The notes beneath the pieces are model-generated. The model searched no databases. It was given only the letters and a program-made list of their open reading frames with translations, and was not told where the DNA came from. Both the position numbers and the translations under genes were made by a program. This document shows positions 17,483 through 26,039 of a stretch of 34,026 bases of DNA, one piece after another (position 1 is the stretch's first letter; each line of letters begins with the position of its first letter). The DNA is from a bacterium (lineage in GTDB: Bacteria > Vulcanimicrobiota > Xenobia > Xenobiales > JADMJV01), in contig JASBRJ010000090.1 in assembly GCA_030149525.1 (NCBI GenBank), positions 1 to 34,026 on the forward strand, read 5' to 3'.

Positions 17483-18461
17483 CATCGATGGATTGTTCTC
17501 CAAGGACGTCGTGTCACAGCTCATTGGCGAGGGCAGACGCTTGCTTTTGTCGGGGGAAGCCTCGTTGCTGAGAGAGCTGCCCAAAGGGAGTTGGATAGGC
17601 GGAAGCATCCCTTACTTTCTCACCGCCCAAGGGGGCCTAAAGACCCAGGACAAGATCTTCGTCAGGGAGCTGCCGAGTTTCACGCAGTCGGTGAAAGTCC
17701 AGGTCTATGACAAGAACACCCTGGAAGGGGTCTACCACGACGCGCCTCGTTCCGGTTTTAGTTTTATGATTCTTCCCGGCTTCAGTGAGGTTCACTCTTT
17801 CTTTGCCCTACGAGCTCCCGAGCTTTCCGGTTTCGGCACCCGACCGCTGCTCGGTTGGGTTTCCGGCTTTTCTCTGGAGGGTGAAGCAACCGAGGCGCTG
17901 GTCTTCGACGGTACCACCGGCTCAGCTTTCACAAATAGGGCGGTTGTCTGTCATGTGGAACTGCCGGTACATAAGGTTGTAGATATCAATATCGTCAATC
18001 TTTTCGAGCAGGGAGACGGCGACGTTATTGTTTTCCCGGAAGATGGATTCCAGATCACCTGGGCCGAGATCAATGGAGAAAGATGTCGTTTTTCCGATTA
18101 CCTCCTGGCACGGAAGGTGGACACCAAGTTGCCGCTCGTCTCAGACCTGCAAGGGGTCTCTCTGAACACGTCGTTTAAGCAGGTCGACGCCTCGCAAGGT
18201 GTGGTATCTCTTTTTGCGCCGGTCTACCAAGGATTCGAATATCGATTGGCTCGACCCGTGGGCGACTATGTGGCGGAGTTCGAGAAGCGCGTCGCCGATA
18301 TCAATGGGGATGAACTCTTTTTCTCTTGCAATTGCGTTTTGAATTATCTCTACGCCGGGCTCGAAGGTAGGAAAACCGGCCTTTTTCGGGGACCGGCAAC
18401 CTTCGGTGAGATAGCCTACCAACTCTTGAATCAGACCCTCGTTTATCTAACCATTTCCTGA
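17472..18461 (+). CDS. Unknown conserved-looking protein, possibly FIST-like
   Basis: 329 aa from GTG 17472, which has AGGAG 6-7 nt upstream; ATG 17442 in frame is less likely. It has no signal peptide. The opening (residues 1-60) contains an alpha-helix and KGSWIGGSIPYFLT. The middle is beta-rich with many Phe and Gly. Near the C-terminus LFFSCNCVLNYLYAGLEGRKTG is followed by a Gly-rich turn, TFGEIAYQLLNQTL and a final strand. That ending is reminiscent of the FIST C-terminal domain, a sensory fold that often binds small ligands such as amino acids, but the match is by eye and weak. It overlaps the upstream small gene, and the pair probably works together. Confidence 0.55.
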   Translation: MLTNIDGLFSKDVVSQLIGEGRRLLLSGEASLLRELPKGSWIGGSIPYFLTAQGGLKTQDKIFVRELPSFTQSVKVQVYDKNTLEGVYHDAPRSGFSFMILPGFSEVHSFFALRAPELSGFGTRPLLGWVSGFSLEGEATEALVFDGTTGSAFTNRAVVCHVELPVHKVVDINIVNLFEQGDGDVIVFPEDGFQITWAEINGERCRFSDYLLARKVDTKLPLVSDLQGVSLNTSFKQVDASQGVVSLFAPVYQGFEYRLARPVGDYVAEFEKRVADINGDELFFSCNCVLNYLYAGLEGRKTGLFRGPATFGEIAYQLLNQTLVYLTIS

Positions 18462-18550
18462 TACGTCGGCAATCGAAATGGCCGGATTCTTTGAGTCTGA
18501 TTTCAGGCCTCAACGTTAGACTCGTCTTAATCACATATCGGAGGAAACCC

Positions 18551-19642
18551 GTGTTGAATCTCGTCTCGCGATGGATAGGCAACAAGCCGGGTCCTTCTAT
18601 GCTCAAAACCACTACTGTCCTGGACGGTCTGAATCCGGACTCACGTAAAGCTGTCCTGGAGATGACCAGGGGGCTCACCGGGGAGCGCAGAGATTCCGCC
18701 CATCGGGTTCTGGCCGAGTTCGGTGACCAGGGGGTTTCCAAGTTTCAGGATTTTGGTTTACGATTTTCCGAAAAGAAGTTAGCTCGTTATGACACAACGG
18801 CCGCGTTCTACACCGATGGGAGTCGAAAGCTAACCTTCAACAAACGCCTGGACTGGGAAGAATGGGCCGGCGACGATACCGTTCGTCACGAACTCTTTCA
18901 TGTCATGGATCATATGGAAGGCAAGGCCCGGAATCCGGGTTCCCTCTCATCTCGAATGGACACGCTGGCCCTGAGCGGACTGACCGCTCACGATGGGGAG
19001 GTTCAAGATCTTTATCGTCAGTATCGAGCGAGAGGTGCCGTTCAATATGCTATGGAGTATCGGGATCAGGGTGTAACGCCTGACGACGGAAATGTTTTTA
19101 ATCGCAAGGAAGCTACTTCCATTACTCAGCGTGGCAAGAGCTACGTGGTGGATACCGATCCTAACTGGTTTTCGCGACAGCACGGGACCGCTTCCGCCCT
19201 CATAGGAGCGCTGGGCGTTGGATTGATGGCCGTCGGGGGAATCGCTGCTCCCGTTCTGGGTGCTGCGACCCTTGGCTTAGGTGTTTTTGTCGGTCGGAAG
19301 GCGATGAAAGAAGCGGTGAATCGGTTTGTTAAAGAGCCCGTGGTTCGCACAGTGACCGACCTTGATGGGCGAGAAGCTACTGTGGAATGCCGTGGGGATC
19401 GATTTGTGGTCACGCCGGACCCGGCCATGGAGCGCAGGTTTCAGGTTTGGAGCAATTACGCGATGAGCACAAATGAGACCGCCGAGTATTTCGCTGAAGC
19501 GGGGGCGTACGTTGTCGGCGGAGGCCCGTTCCGAGAAGCCGTCGAGCTATCCGACCCAGCCATGGCAAGCTATGTGACAAAGAGATGGGAAAGCTTCACC
19601 GGCCTGCCCCTGCCTCAAGGAGCTGATTCCGCCGGTTCATAA
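18551..19642 (+). CDS. Zincin-like metallopeptidase with internal hydrophobic hairpin
   Basis: 363 aa from GTG 18551, which has GGAGG 7 nt upstream. The zinc motif HELFH (113-117, in RHELFHVMDHM) and a later NETAEYFAEAGAYV (306-319) fit the HExxH plus distal Glu layout of zincins, with a general resemblance to the ATLF-like (anthrax lethal-factor-type) peptidase group. Between the two lies a stretch with two long hydrophobic segments (about 211-246, Ala/Gly/Leu/Val-rich) that could form a membrane hairpin. No N-terminal signal peptide is seen. A predicted peptidase whose active-site half and third-ligand half are split by membrane-inserting helices suggests either a membrane-embedded enzyme or a secreted effector. 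The substrate is unknown. Its 3' end overlaps the convergent kinase gene by 47 nt. Confidence 0.6.
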   Translation: MLNLVSRWIGNKPGPSMLKTTTVLDGLNPDSRKAVLEMTRGLTGERRDSAHRVLAEFGDQGVSKFQDFGLRFSEKKLARYDTTAAFYTDGSRKLTFNKRLDWEEWAGDDTVRHELFHVMDHMEGKARNPGSLSSRMDTLALSGLTAHDGEVQDLYRQYRARGAVQYAMEYRDQGVTPDDGNVFNRKEATSITQRGKSYVVDTDPNWFSRQHGTASALIGALGVGLMAVGGIAAPVLGAATLGLGVFVGRKAMKEAVNRFVKEPVVRTVTDLDGREATVECRGDRFVVTPDPAMERRFQVWSNYAMSTNETAEYFAEAGAYVVGGGPFREAVELSDPAMASYVTKRWESFTGLPLPQGADSAGS

Positions 19643-20585
19643 ACTCTCGCCTATGCGGTGCTCGGTAGGGTGAGGGCAGAAAGTCCTGAACTTTCTTCTC
19701 GTCGATCTCCTGGATCTTTTGCATCGTTTTCAGGGGGTAATAATCGGTATGATAAGCATGTCGACTTCTCACCTGGATCCCGATCCACAGAGCGTCATCC
19801 CACAGAATGTAGGGAACCTCGCGGTTGGGGAGGTGTTCCACGAGCCTTGCTAATTGCTTCATTCCCTGGGGCCATATCTGCCCCCACCACGGGTTGAAGG
19901 TCTCCTGAATCCGGGTCAGATCCGGGTTGACCAGTAGCTTCGGAGAGTCGAAGGGAAACGGTTCTTCGCCTGAGACGACTTCGGGAGTGTGGTGCGAGCC
20001 ACCACGCCGGATAAAAGGGAACTCGCCGTATCTCACCTTCTGAATATCGAGGCTGCCCTCGAAATCTATCATCACCGCACGACCTTGTTGGTCTTTCAGG
20101 AGGTTTCCAGAGTGATTGTCATAGCGGCCGGTGAGAAATCCGAGTATTTCGCAGTTGGCACGGTCTTCTTTGCTAAGACTCCGGAGAGATGTGGGCTCCG
20201 CCCCCTCCACGAACAGTTGCAGGCTTCCCAAGCGTGTAGACTCTCTCCAGGGCCATTTCCCCGGCCATTGAGACTTTCTCATGGTTCTTTTCACGGTGGG
20301 GGGAACCAGTTCTGTTCCCAAGTACGTGTCGATCTCATAGCCGCTGACTTCCGCCATGCTTCCCCAGGGGTCGTCTTCCGAGCGGAAAACGGCTCGATCG
20401 CCGTTCTCCAGGGTTACCAGAAGGTACGGATTGCTGCCCTCCCAGTCCTCAAGAGCCTCGTTGAGGAAGACCCAATCCTTCACCGGGCTCATTTGAAGTC
20501 GTTCCAAGCTGTCATCAGACCAGCGCTGAGCAAGAGCGGGTAGGGCCAGGATGAGAAAGATGAGGAAGACTCGCCTCAGGAACAT
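19596..20585 (-). CDS. Secreted atypical kinase-like protein (PI3/4-kinase/Fam20-like fold)
   Basis: 329 aa with a signal peptide (about 1-19, RRVFLIFLILALPALA then Q), so it is exported. The body shows the order of an atypical kinase: GDRAVFRS (63-69) where the ATP-binding lysine would normally stand in VFK but here is Arg68; a helix glutamate in AEVSGYEID (78-86); LGTELVPPTVKR; then GRYDNHSGN (153-161) with Asp156 and Asn161 as the catalytic-loop pair; and MIDFEGS (172-178) as the metal-binding DFG equivalent. This pattern is close to bacterial proteins of the HipA/PI4K/Fam20 clan. The K-to-R change could impair ATP binding or shift the lysine role elsewhere. It follows the response-regulator gene with no gap and has GGAG 9 nt before the ATG. 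Confidence 0.55.
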   Translation of the reverse strand: MFLRRVFLIFLILALPALAQRWSDDSLERLQMSPVKDWVFLNEALEDWEGSNPYLLVTLENGDRAVFRSEDDPWGSMAEVSGYEIDTYLGTELVPPTVKRTMRKSQWPGKWPWRESTRLGSLQLFVEGAEPTSLRSLSKEDRANCEILGFLTGRYDNHSGNLLKDQQGRAVMIDFEGSLDIQKVRYGEFPFIRRGGSHHTPEVVSGEEPFPFDSPKLLVNPDLTRIQETFNPWWGQIWPQGMKQLARLVEHLPNREVPYILWDDALWIGIQVRSRHAYHTDYYPLKTMQKIQEIDEKKVQDFLPSPYRAPHRREFMNRRNQLLEAGAGR

Positions 20586-22112
20586 CTATTCCATCTCCAG
20601 GCTTTCTTCGTAGCTTTGTATCAGTCTCGCTCCGGGACTAAGGCTCAGTTCTTCCTTGAGGGTTCGAGTGCAATCTTTGAAAGCGGTCTCCACGTCATGT
20701 CTTCGACCCTGGCCGGCAAGAGCCCGAAAAAGCGTGGCCCAGGCGGGCTCCGAGGTGGGCTCAAGTGAGATGGCTTTGCGGCACCACTGCTCGCTTCGAG
20801 CAGGGTCGACGGAAAGCTCCAGTTGGGCAAGCTTTTCCGCCGCATCGACGGCTTTCATCTTCAGGTCTTCGCGGATCCTGACGGCCCATGAGTCGGCGCA
20901 ACTGGGGATGAAGTCGCCTTTATAAAGTTCCAGAACTCGGTTCAAATGGGAGGTGGCAAGATCGTTGTTCTGACGGTAGAAGTGGAGTGTCCCCTCTTTG
21001 TACGCGTCCACCATCTCTTCACAGTCCAACCAGTAGTCGCAATCTCGTTTGATTCCATAGCTTTTGTCGTACCGCACTAGAAGCTCGGGGTCGTCGAGAG
21101 CTTTGCGGGCTCGATGGACGGAACTGACCAGGGCGCGATGAGCTTTCTTGGCCGGACTTCCCGGCCAGAACTGTTCGGCCAGTCTTCCCTCGGGAACACT
21201 CTGGCAGCCTCGCGTTAAGAGATACACAAAGAGCCACTTGGCGTTGGAAGATTGCCAGGCTTTTCGCTCGACAGCTTGTCCGGAAAGCTTGATTTCGAGC
21301 TGTCCGAGAGTCTTTACGACCAGGCGATTGGTAGGCTGGGCCTCGCCTGAAGGGGAGGCCACGCCCTGCTCTTTCAGAGCGCTCTTAACATCCTCATGAA
21401 GTTCTCCGGAAACCGGCTCTCCTCTGGCTACAGACACAGCCGACCGCAACACGCCGGCAAGGAGCTCGGAAGATGACGGTTGGGCGAACTGTCGAAGCAA
21501 ACCGGCTAACTGGTCGGTGGGAGCAGCCGCCTCTGCCGGGTTGTCTTCCCTTTCAGGGGACACGCATCCCAAGGGGTGAAGCCATGAGCCGAACATGAGT
21601 GTCTCTTGCTGCTCCGAGGAGAGGTTTAGGGACTCCGCCAGGCAGAGGCTTTGCTCTTCCACTTTTTCGCACTCATTGGCGTATTCGGGATAGAAGTCTC
21701 GAAGAGAGGCGAGAAGCCTCCCCAGTCCGAGTGAAGCTTCTTTTAGCGTGCGCTTTCGACGCCTGGCCACGGCCCGGAGCTTTTCTAAAAAGACAGGGAT
21801 ATCAAACGGTTTAGTGAGATAATCGTCGACACCTAACTTGAGGGCTTTGATAGGAGCTTCGTCGCTTGCGTAACCGGTCATCACAATGAAATAAGCGTCG
21901 TCGACCCTGTCTTTCAGCTTTTCAATGGTCTCCAAGCCGTCGATCCCCGGCATTCGTACGTCGCACAGGACCAGGTCGAAGTACTCGAGGTCGGCTTTTT
22001 TCAGGGCCTCTTCACCGGAGGCGGCAACAGCGATGGTGTACCCTTCGTTCTCCAAAAGCAGATTGAGACTTTCGCGTAACGTCTCATCGTCGTCGACTAA
22101 CAGAATATTCAA
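20586..22112 (-). CDS. Response regulator with receiver, decayed HD-like and SARP-type domains
   Basis: 508 aa. TTG 22112 is supported by GGGAGG 6 nt upstream. The receiver domain (1-118) has acidic residues D7-D9, phospho-acceptor Asp51 (CDVRMPG), MTG and Lys101 (TKPF). Residues about 125-250 look like a degenerate HD-GYP-type helical region (CEKVEEQSLCLAESLNL, then LHPLG in place of LHDxG). A winged-helix DNA-binding domain (about 263-355) is followed by a TPR-like bacterial transcriptional activator domain (about 365-500, ending TLKEELSLSPG), the SARP/DnrI layout. It is probably a transcription factor phosphorylated by the divergent histidine kinase. The secreted kinase gene follows directly and is likely co-transcribed. 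Confidence 0.85.
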   Translation of the reverse strand: MNILLVDDDETLRESLNLLLENEGYTIAVAASGEEALKKADLEYFDLVLCDVRMPGIDGLETIEKLKDRVDDAYFIVMTGYASDEAPIKALKLGVDDYLTKPFDIPVFLEKLRAVARRRKRTLKEASLGLGRLLASLRDFYPEYANECEKVEEQSLCLAESLNLSSEQQETLMFGSWLHPLGCVSPEREDNPAEAAAPTDQLAGLLRQFAQPSSSELLAGVLRSAVSVARGEPVSGELHEDVKSALKEQGVASPSGEAQPTNRLVVKTLGQLEIKLSGQAVERKAWQSSNAKWLFVYLLTRGCQSVPEGRLAEQFWPGSPAKKAHRALVSSVHRARKALDDPELLVRYDKSYGIKRDCDYWLDCEEMVDAYKEGTLHFYRQNNDLATSHLNRVLELYKGDFIPSCADSWAVRIREDLKMKAVDAAEKLAQLELSVDPARSEQWCRKAISLEPTSEPAWATLFRALAGQGRRHDVETAFKDCTRTLKEELSLSPGARLIQSYEESLEME

Positions 22113-22182
22113 GTGTGGCCTCCCTGTCCGGATGCCAAGCGCGATCCGGGTTCTGTAGGTCCCTTCTGTCGCGGCTCCGATT

Positions 22183-22188
22183 TATACT
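22183..22188 (+). promoter_or_regulatory. Possible -10 element for the histidine kinase gene
   Basis: TATACT followed by GCC resembles the -10 plus GCC seen in two other promoters in this window (TACACTGCC, TACTCTGCC). No good -35 was found 16-18 nt upstream. If used, transcription would start near 22195. Confidence 0.3.
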
Positions 22189-22248
22189 GCCTGGAGTTTG
22201 GCAATCGAGAGGCCAAGGGCTCCGTCGAATCTTTCAGAAAAGACGGAG

Positions 22249-23580
22249 ATGGAACTATCCGTACGCGACTTTTCATTTCGAGTTTTTTGGGTCGGTCTTT
22301 TCGTTTTTGCTGCGAGCTATTATCTTGTGGAGCACCGCTGGATGCCGCTTGAGATGGGCCTTCTTTTTGCCCTGGGTTTTCTGGCCGAGTGGCGGTCCGT
22401 CAAGCTTCCCGGCTTCGGTGTGCTGAATCCCGGAGAAGGCTTTTATCTGGCCGCCTCCTGTCTGTACGGGCCTTTGACCGGGGCAATACTTGCGTTTCTG
22501 TCCGGGCTCTTTTGGGATCTCAAAAAAGGAAAGCGCCACGAGGTGATACTGTTCAATGTGGGCTGGGCCCTGATGACCTTCAGCCTGGCCGGTCTTGCTT
22601 TCTCTGTGGGAGGGCTTCTCGGGGCTACGCTGGTTTATCGGTTAGTGAGTGGCAGTCTGCAGGCTCATGGGGAAAAGCATTTCTCCAATCTTGCTCTCCA
22701 AGAAACGGTGAATCATCAAGTCAAGGAGACGCTCCTGGTCACCCCGGCGGTTCTTTTGATGTGTTACTTCAGTATGACTCTTTTGGAGTTGCAGGCGGGT
22801 GCGGTCTTGCTCCTGGCTTTGCCCGTGGAACTCGTCTATATGTACGTGAAGACTCGCGAGCTTTCAGCTCAGCTTCGGACCACTCTAAGAGAACTCGAAT
22901 CCACTCAGGCCGAGCTTGTGGCCACCGGACGAAAGGCTGCTCTGGGGGTTATGGCGGCAGGGATCGCTCATGAGATTAATAACCCTCTGGCCGCTGCCGT
23001 GACCAATATTCACATGTTGAAGATGCTGGTTCATAACTCTTCCGCCAAGAAGAGTATGGGGCTTCTAGAGAAGTCGGTGGAGCGCTGTCAAGACATCGTC
23101 AGTCGAATGCTCAAGTACTCGCGCAAAACGGAAAGCGGGAGTGGCGTACCTTGTCTTCTTCCAGAGATTGTTGAGGATGCTGTTCTGTTTTGCGGTCGAA
23201 AGTTCGGACCGGAGGGTGTCGAGTTGAAGTTGGAACTCCAGGGCTGCCCGGTGGTTTCAGGAGATCCAACCGAAGTCGTTCAGATTGTGAGCAATCTTCT
23301 GGCCAACGGACACGATGCCGGAGGGAGTTGCGTGACGGTGGGCTTCCAGGCGGCAGATGGAGTGGTTGAGCTCATCGTTGAAGACGACGGAGAGGGCATC
23401 CCCAAAGAACTGCAGACTCGAATCTTCGAACCGTTCTACACCACCAAAGCGGTGGGCTCGGGCACCGGGCTCGGACTCTCCATCGCTCAAGGGTTGGCCC
23501 GGGGTATGGGAGGAGATTTGAAGCTCTCCAATAGCCGCCGGGGTAAGACCGTCTTTGTTTTGCGAATGACGGAATTTTAG
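22249..23580 (+). CDS. Membrane sensor histidine kinase
   Basis: 443 aa from ATG 22249; TTG 22198 is an alternative (460 aa), and neither has a good ribosome site. A membrane region of about six segments includes LPGFGV. A short coiled coil follows (about 200-225), then a HisKA-type helical bundle with GIAHEINNPLAA (phospho-histidine about 241), and a GHKL ATPase domain with NLLAN (N box), DDGEGI (G1), FEPFYTT (F box) and GTGLGLSI (G2). All catalytic boxes are intact. It is predicted to phosphorylate the divergently encoded receiver-SARP regulator. Its membrane part aligns well with that of the HD-GYP protein at 1.7 kb, suggesting that both sense the same kind of signal. Confidence 0.9.
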   Translation: MELSVRDFSFRVFWVGLFVFAASYYLVEHRWMPLEMGLLFALGFLAEWRSVKLPGFGVLNPGEGFYLAASCLYGPLTGAILAFLSGLFWDLKKGKRHEVILFNVGWALMTFSLAGLAFSVGGLLGATLVYRLVSGSLQAHGEKHFSNLALQETVNHQVKETLLVTPAVLLMCYFSMTLLELQAGAVLLLALPVELVYMYVKTRELSAQLRTTLRELESTQAELVATGRKAALGVMAAGIAHEINNPLAAAVTNIHMLKMLVHNSSAKKSMGLLEKSVERCQDIVSRMLKYSRKTESGSGVPCLLPEIVEDAVLFCGRKFGPEGVELKLELQGCPVVSGDPTEVVQIVSNLLANGHDAGGSCVTVGFQAADGVVELIVEDDGEGIPKELQTRIFEPFYTTKAVGSGTGLGLSIAQGLARGMGGDLKLSNSRRGKTVFVLRMTEF

Positions 23581-23665
23581 CTGTTTCTGAAATCATCCGG
23601 TCGCTTGACCCAGGTGGACGGCTCTGCCGCAGGGTCTACGAAGAACCGAAGGAACAACAGTTAGT

Positions 23666-24184
23666 ATGCCTATCGGACAGTTCAAGTCAGCCCTGGACGG
23701 CAACAGCTTTTGGACGAATGCGAAGTGTCTCTTTGCCGATCGCCGTGCTATTCTCGACGCCGACGGCCTTCGGATTGGGGGCTACAAGTTGATCACAGTG
23801 GCGGGAGACCGAAGTTTACTTTGGGACCTGATGGTTGAAGGTCGGCCGGTGAGGTTTCCCGCGCTTCATGTCAACAACACCGATTACCCGTTTAGCCTGG
23901 ACATCACATCGGGCGAGACGACGGTAGCTGTGATCCATTCCGGAACGACTTCCTATTCGGACTATAGTCTGGAGTTCAACGGAAAAAAGTATTTATGGAA
24001 AGACGTCTCCAAGGTGCGGAAAGTGATGCAGTTGGAGTTAGACTCTCAGGTCTACGCACGCGCTCACTCCGAAGGTCTATTGGTGAATCAAACCTTCATT
24101 GAGGTCCGACGAGACCTTCCCCTGGACATCATTTGCCTGCTCTTTTGCATGTTTGGTGGTATGGTACGGCATCTGACGGCTTAG
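23666..24184 (+). CDS. Unknown beta-rich protein with C-terminal hydrophobic segment
   Basis: 172 aa, not recognised. Most of the sequence alternates short hydrophobic stretches with turns (LFADRRAILDADGLRIGG, YKLITVAGDRSLLWDL), suggesting a beta-sandwich or beta-barrel-like fold. The C-terminus has a hydrophobic run of about 16 residues (LDIICLLFCMFGGMV), possibly a tail anchor. AAGGA lies about 14 nt before the ATG, somewhat far. It follows the histidine kinase gene on the same strand after about 85 nt. It could be part of that transcript, but the gap and unclear family leave this open. Confidence 0.6.
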   Translation: MPIGQFKSALDGNSFWTNAKCLFADRRAILDADGLRIGGYKLITVAGDRSLLWDLMVEGRPVRFPALHVNNTDYPFSLDITSGETTVAVIHSGTTSYSDYSLEFNGKKYLWKDVSKVRKVMQLELDSQVYARAHSEGLLVNQTFIEVRRDLPLDIICLLFCMFGGMVRHLTA

Positions 24185-24226
24185 GAGTCGTGGCCAGGCG
24201 GGTAGTGCGGGCGCTCCGGCCTGAGC

Positions 24227-26038
24227 TCAAAGGGAAAACATCTCAGCCAGGCTGACCACTCCGTTGCCGTGTCCAACAGCAATCGTTCTGTCACAAGGTG
24301 AGAGGGCTAGAGCGGTAGACCAGAGCCCCCCGTGGGTTGGACGAAACGGCCCTCTAAGTGTCTCATTTTCCCTCCAGAAGAAGATACCGCCTCGAGCGGT
24401 ACCTATGATCACCATTCCATTCGTGCTGCAGTGCAGGCAAAGGCATTCCTCAGGGAGCTTGACCTGGTCGACAAGCCGGCCCGAAGTGGAATCCAGTGCG
24501 CTCAGATTTCCCTCGCTACAGGCGATGAATAGTCGTTCCTTCCATCCGGCGATCCGGGCTGTTGTGAGTTCGAGTGGCAGTTTCCACAGGTTCTTCTTCT
24601 CGCCGGTTCGCCAATTGTATTGAGTGAGTTCCGATCCGACGGCGAGCCCCATGGCGACGTAAAGGAAACCTCGGGGGTCCACCAAGCCCCCGGAAGCGTA
24701 GTAAAGCTCCGTGGGCTTCTCTTCGCAATACAGTAGGCGACCGGTATCGACATCCCAGGTCGCCAGGTAGTCGTAGCCCAGAACCGCGACAAGCTTTGAA
24801 CCATCTTTTGAGAACCCGATGATGCCTGCGTTGGTCAACCAACCATCGAAGTCGCGCGTACCCTTACCTCTTTCCCAGATAGTCAGGGAGTGACCGGCAG
24901 ACGCCAGCCCTAAGGACTGATTTGCGCGCAGGTCCCAAAGCACGACACCCAGGTTGGACCCTCCGAGTGCGAGCAGCGAGCCGTCGGGTGAGACTCTCAT
25001 GACATCTATGGGAGCTGCCAGCCTAACCAATTCAGTGGATGAACCGGACTCCCATCTCAGGACACGTCCATCCCATCCTGAGGAGATCAGGGCCCCGTCG
25101 GGTAGCCAAGCGAGGCCACTCACCGGCCGCCTATGTCCGCTGTGTGCTCTGGATGACTGTTTGGGAGCGTCAAAAGGTTCCACGAGGTCAGCCAAAGACA
25201 GAAAGCTCACCCCGTGATCCCCTCCACTGGAGAGAAGCCGACCGTCTGAAGTAAACGCCTGAACGCCTACCGAAGATCCTCTGTGGACGATTTCGAGCGT
25301 ATCTGTTCTGAACAATTGCTGCTGCCCGCTCACCGCAAGGGCGGCCAGAAATCGCTCGCAGGGACTGAGGAGAAGGCATCTCGGATCGGATTCAGGATGA
25401 AAAGCTTGCAGTAACCCGCTGGCCAGGTCCCAACACAGCAGGCCACTCTCACGATCGCCTACAAAGATTCGACCATGGCTATCGAGAGCCCAAGCATCTC
25501 CCTTTCGCCGCGGCCACTTAAAAATCTTGGTGCCGTCCTCGCTTCGAAAAATTTCCAGCTGGTCATCGTTTCGTAAGACGAAGTGTGACCCGTCAGGGGA
25601 GAAAACGATGGGGAACTGGAGACAACTTGCGTCTTGACTCTCCCAAAGGAAACCGCGCTCTGAACTGAAGCCCCGCAAGCTTGAGTTCGACGCGAGGACC
25701 AATTGATTTCCCCCGGGGGAAATAGCCCAGTTGGCGACTCCGGGGAGTGGGCGTTCGGTGGAGGTGTTGTCCTCAAGGTTGTAGACAATGAGCTTTTCCT
25801 CGTGAGATATCAAAACTTCGGGTCGAGTGGGAGAAAGTAGGTACTTGCGGGACAGAGCGGGCCAGTAGAGATAGCCCCGTGACTCGCCTGTGGCAATCGC
25901 CCAGAGCCTGAAATGGAGCCCCCTGCGCCCCGGGTGAGCCGCCAAAACGAATCCCGGCGGCGCCTCCATCGAGAAGAGTGCCGTTTCATGTCGGAACGAA
26001 GGGTTGCCGAGAGTCTGCTGCATTTTCAATTCTCTCAT
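24227..26038 (-). CDS. WD40-type beta-propeller protein
   Basis: 603 aa. ATG 26038 begins one base after the stop of the upstream TPR gene and was chosen because a longer frame would run through that gene in another phase; ATG 26023 is a second option. The protein is made of WD40-like or quinoprotein-like repeats with recurring D-G/S-x-L-L and W-D patterns, for example SGHRRPVSGLAWLPDGALISSGWDGRVLRW and VSPDGSLLALGGSNLGVVLWDL. Probably one or two propellers. There is no signal peptide or membrane segment. WD40 proteins usually act as binding platforms. The close coupling to the membrane TPR protein suggests they form a complex, perhaps part of a signalling or stress pathway. No kinase is attached. 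Confidence 0.8.
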   Translation of the reverse strand: MRELKMQQTLGNPSFRHETALFSMEAPPGFVLAAHPGRRGLHFRLWAIATGESRGYLYWPALSRKYLLSPTRPEVLISHEEKLIVYNLEDNTSTERPLPGVANWAISPGGNQLVLASNSSLRGFSSERGFLWESQDASCLQFPIVFSPDGSHFVLRNDDQLEIFRSEDGTKIFKWPRRKGDAWALDSHGRIFVGDRESGLLCWDLASGLLQAFHPESDPRCLLLSPCERFLAALAVSGQQQLFRTDTLEIVHRGSSVGVQAFTSDGRLLSSGGDHGVSFLSLADLVEPFDAPKQSSRAHSGHRRPVSGLAWLPDGALISSGWDGRVLRWESGSSTELVRLAAPIDVMRVSPDGSLLALGGSNLGVVLWDLRANQSLGLASAGHSLTIWERGKGTRDFDGWLTNAGIIGFSKDGSKLVAVLGYDYLATWDVDTGRLLYCEEKPTELYYASGGLVDPRGFLYVAMGLAVGSELTQYNWRTGEKKNLWKLPLELTTARIAGWKERLFIACSEGNLSALDSTSGRLVDQVKLPEECLCLHCSTNGMVIIGTARGGIFFWRENETLRGPFRPTHGGLWSTALALSPCDRTIAVGHGNGVVSLAEMFSL

Positions 26039-26039
26039 C

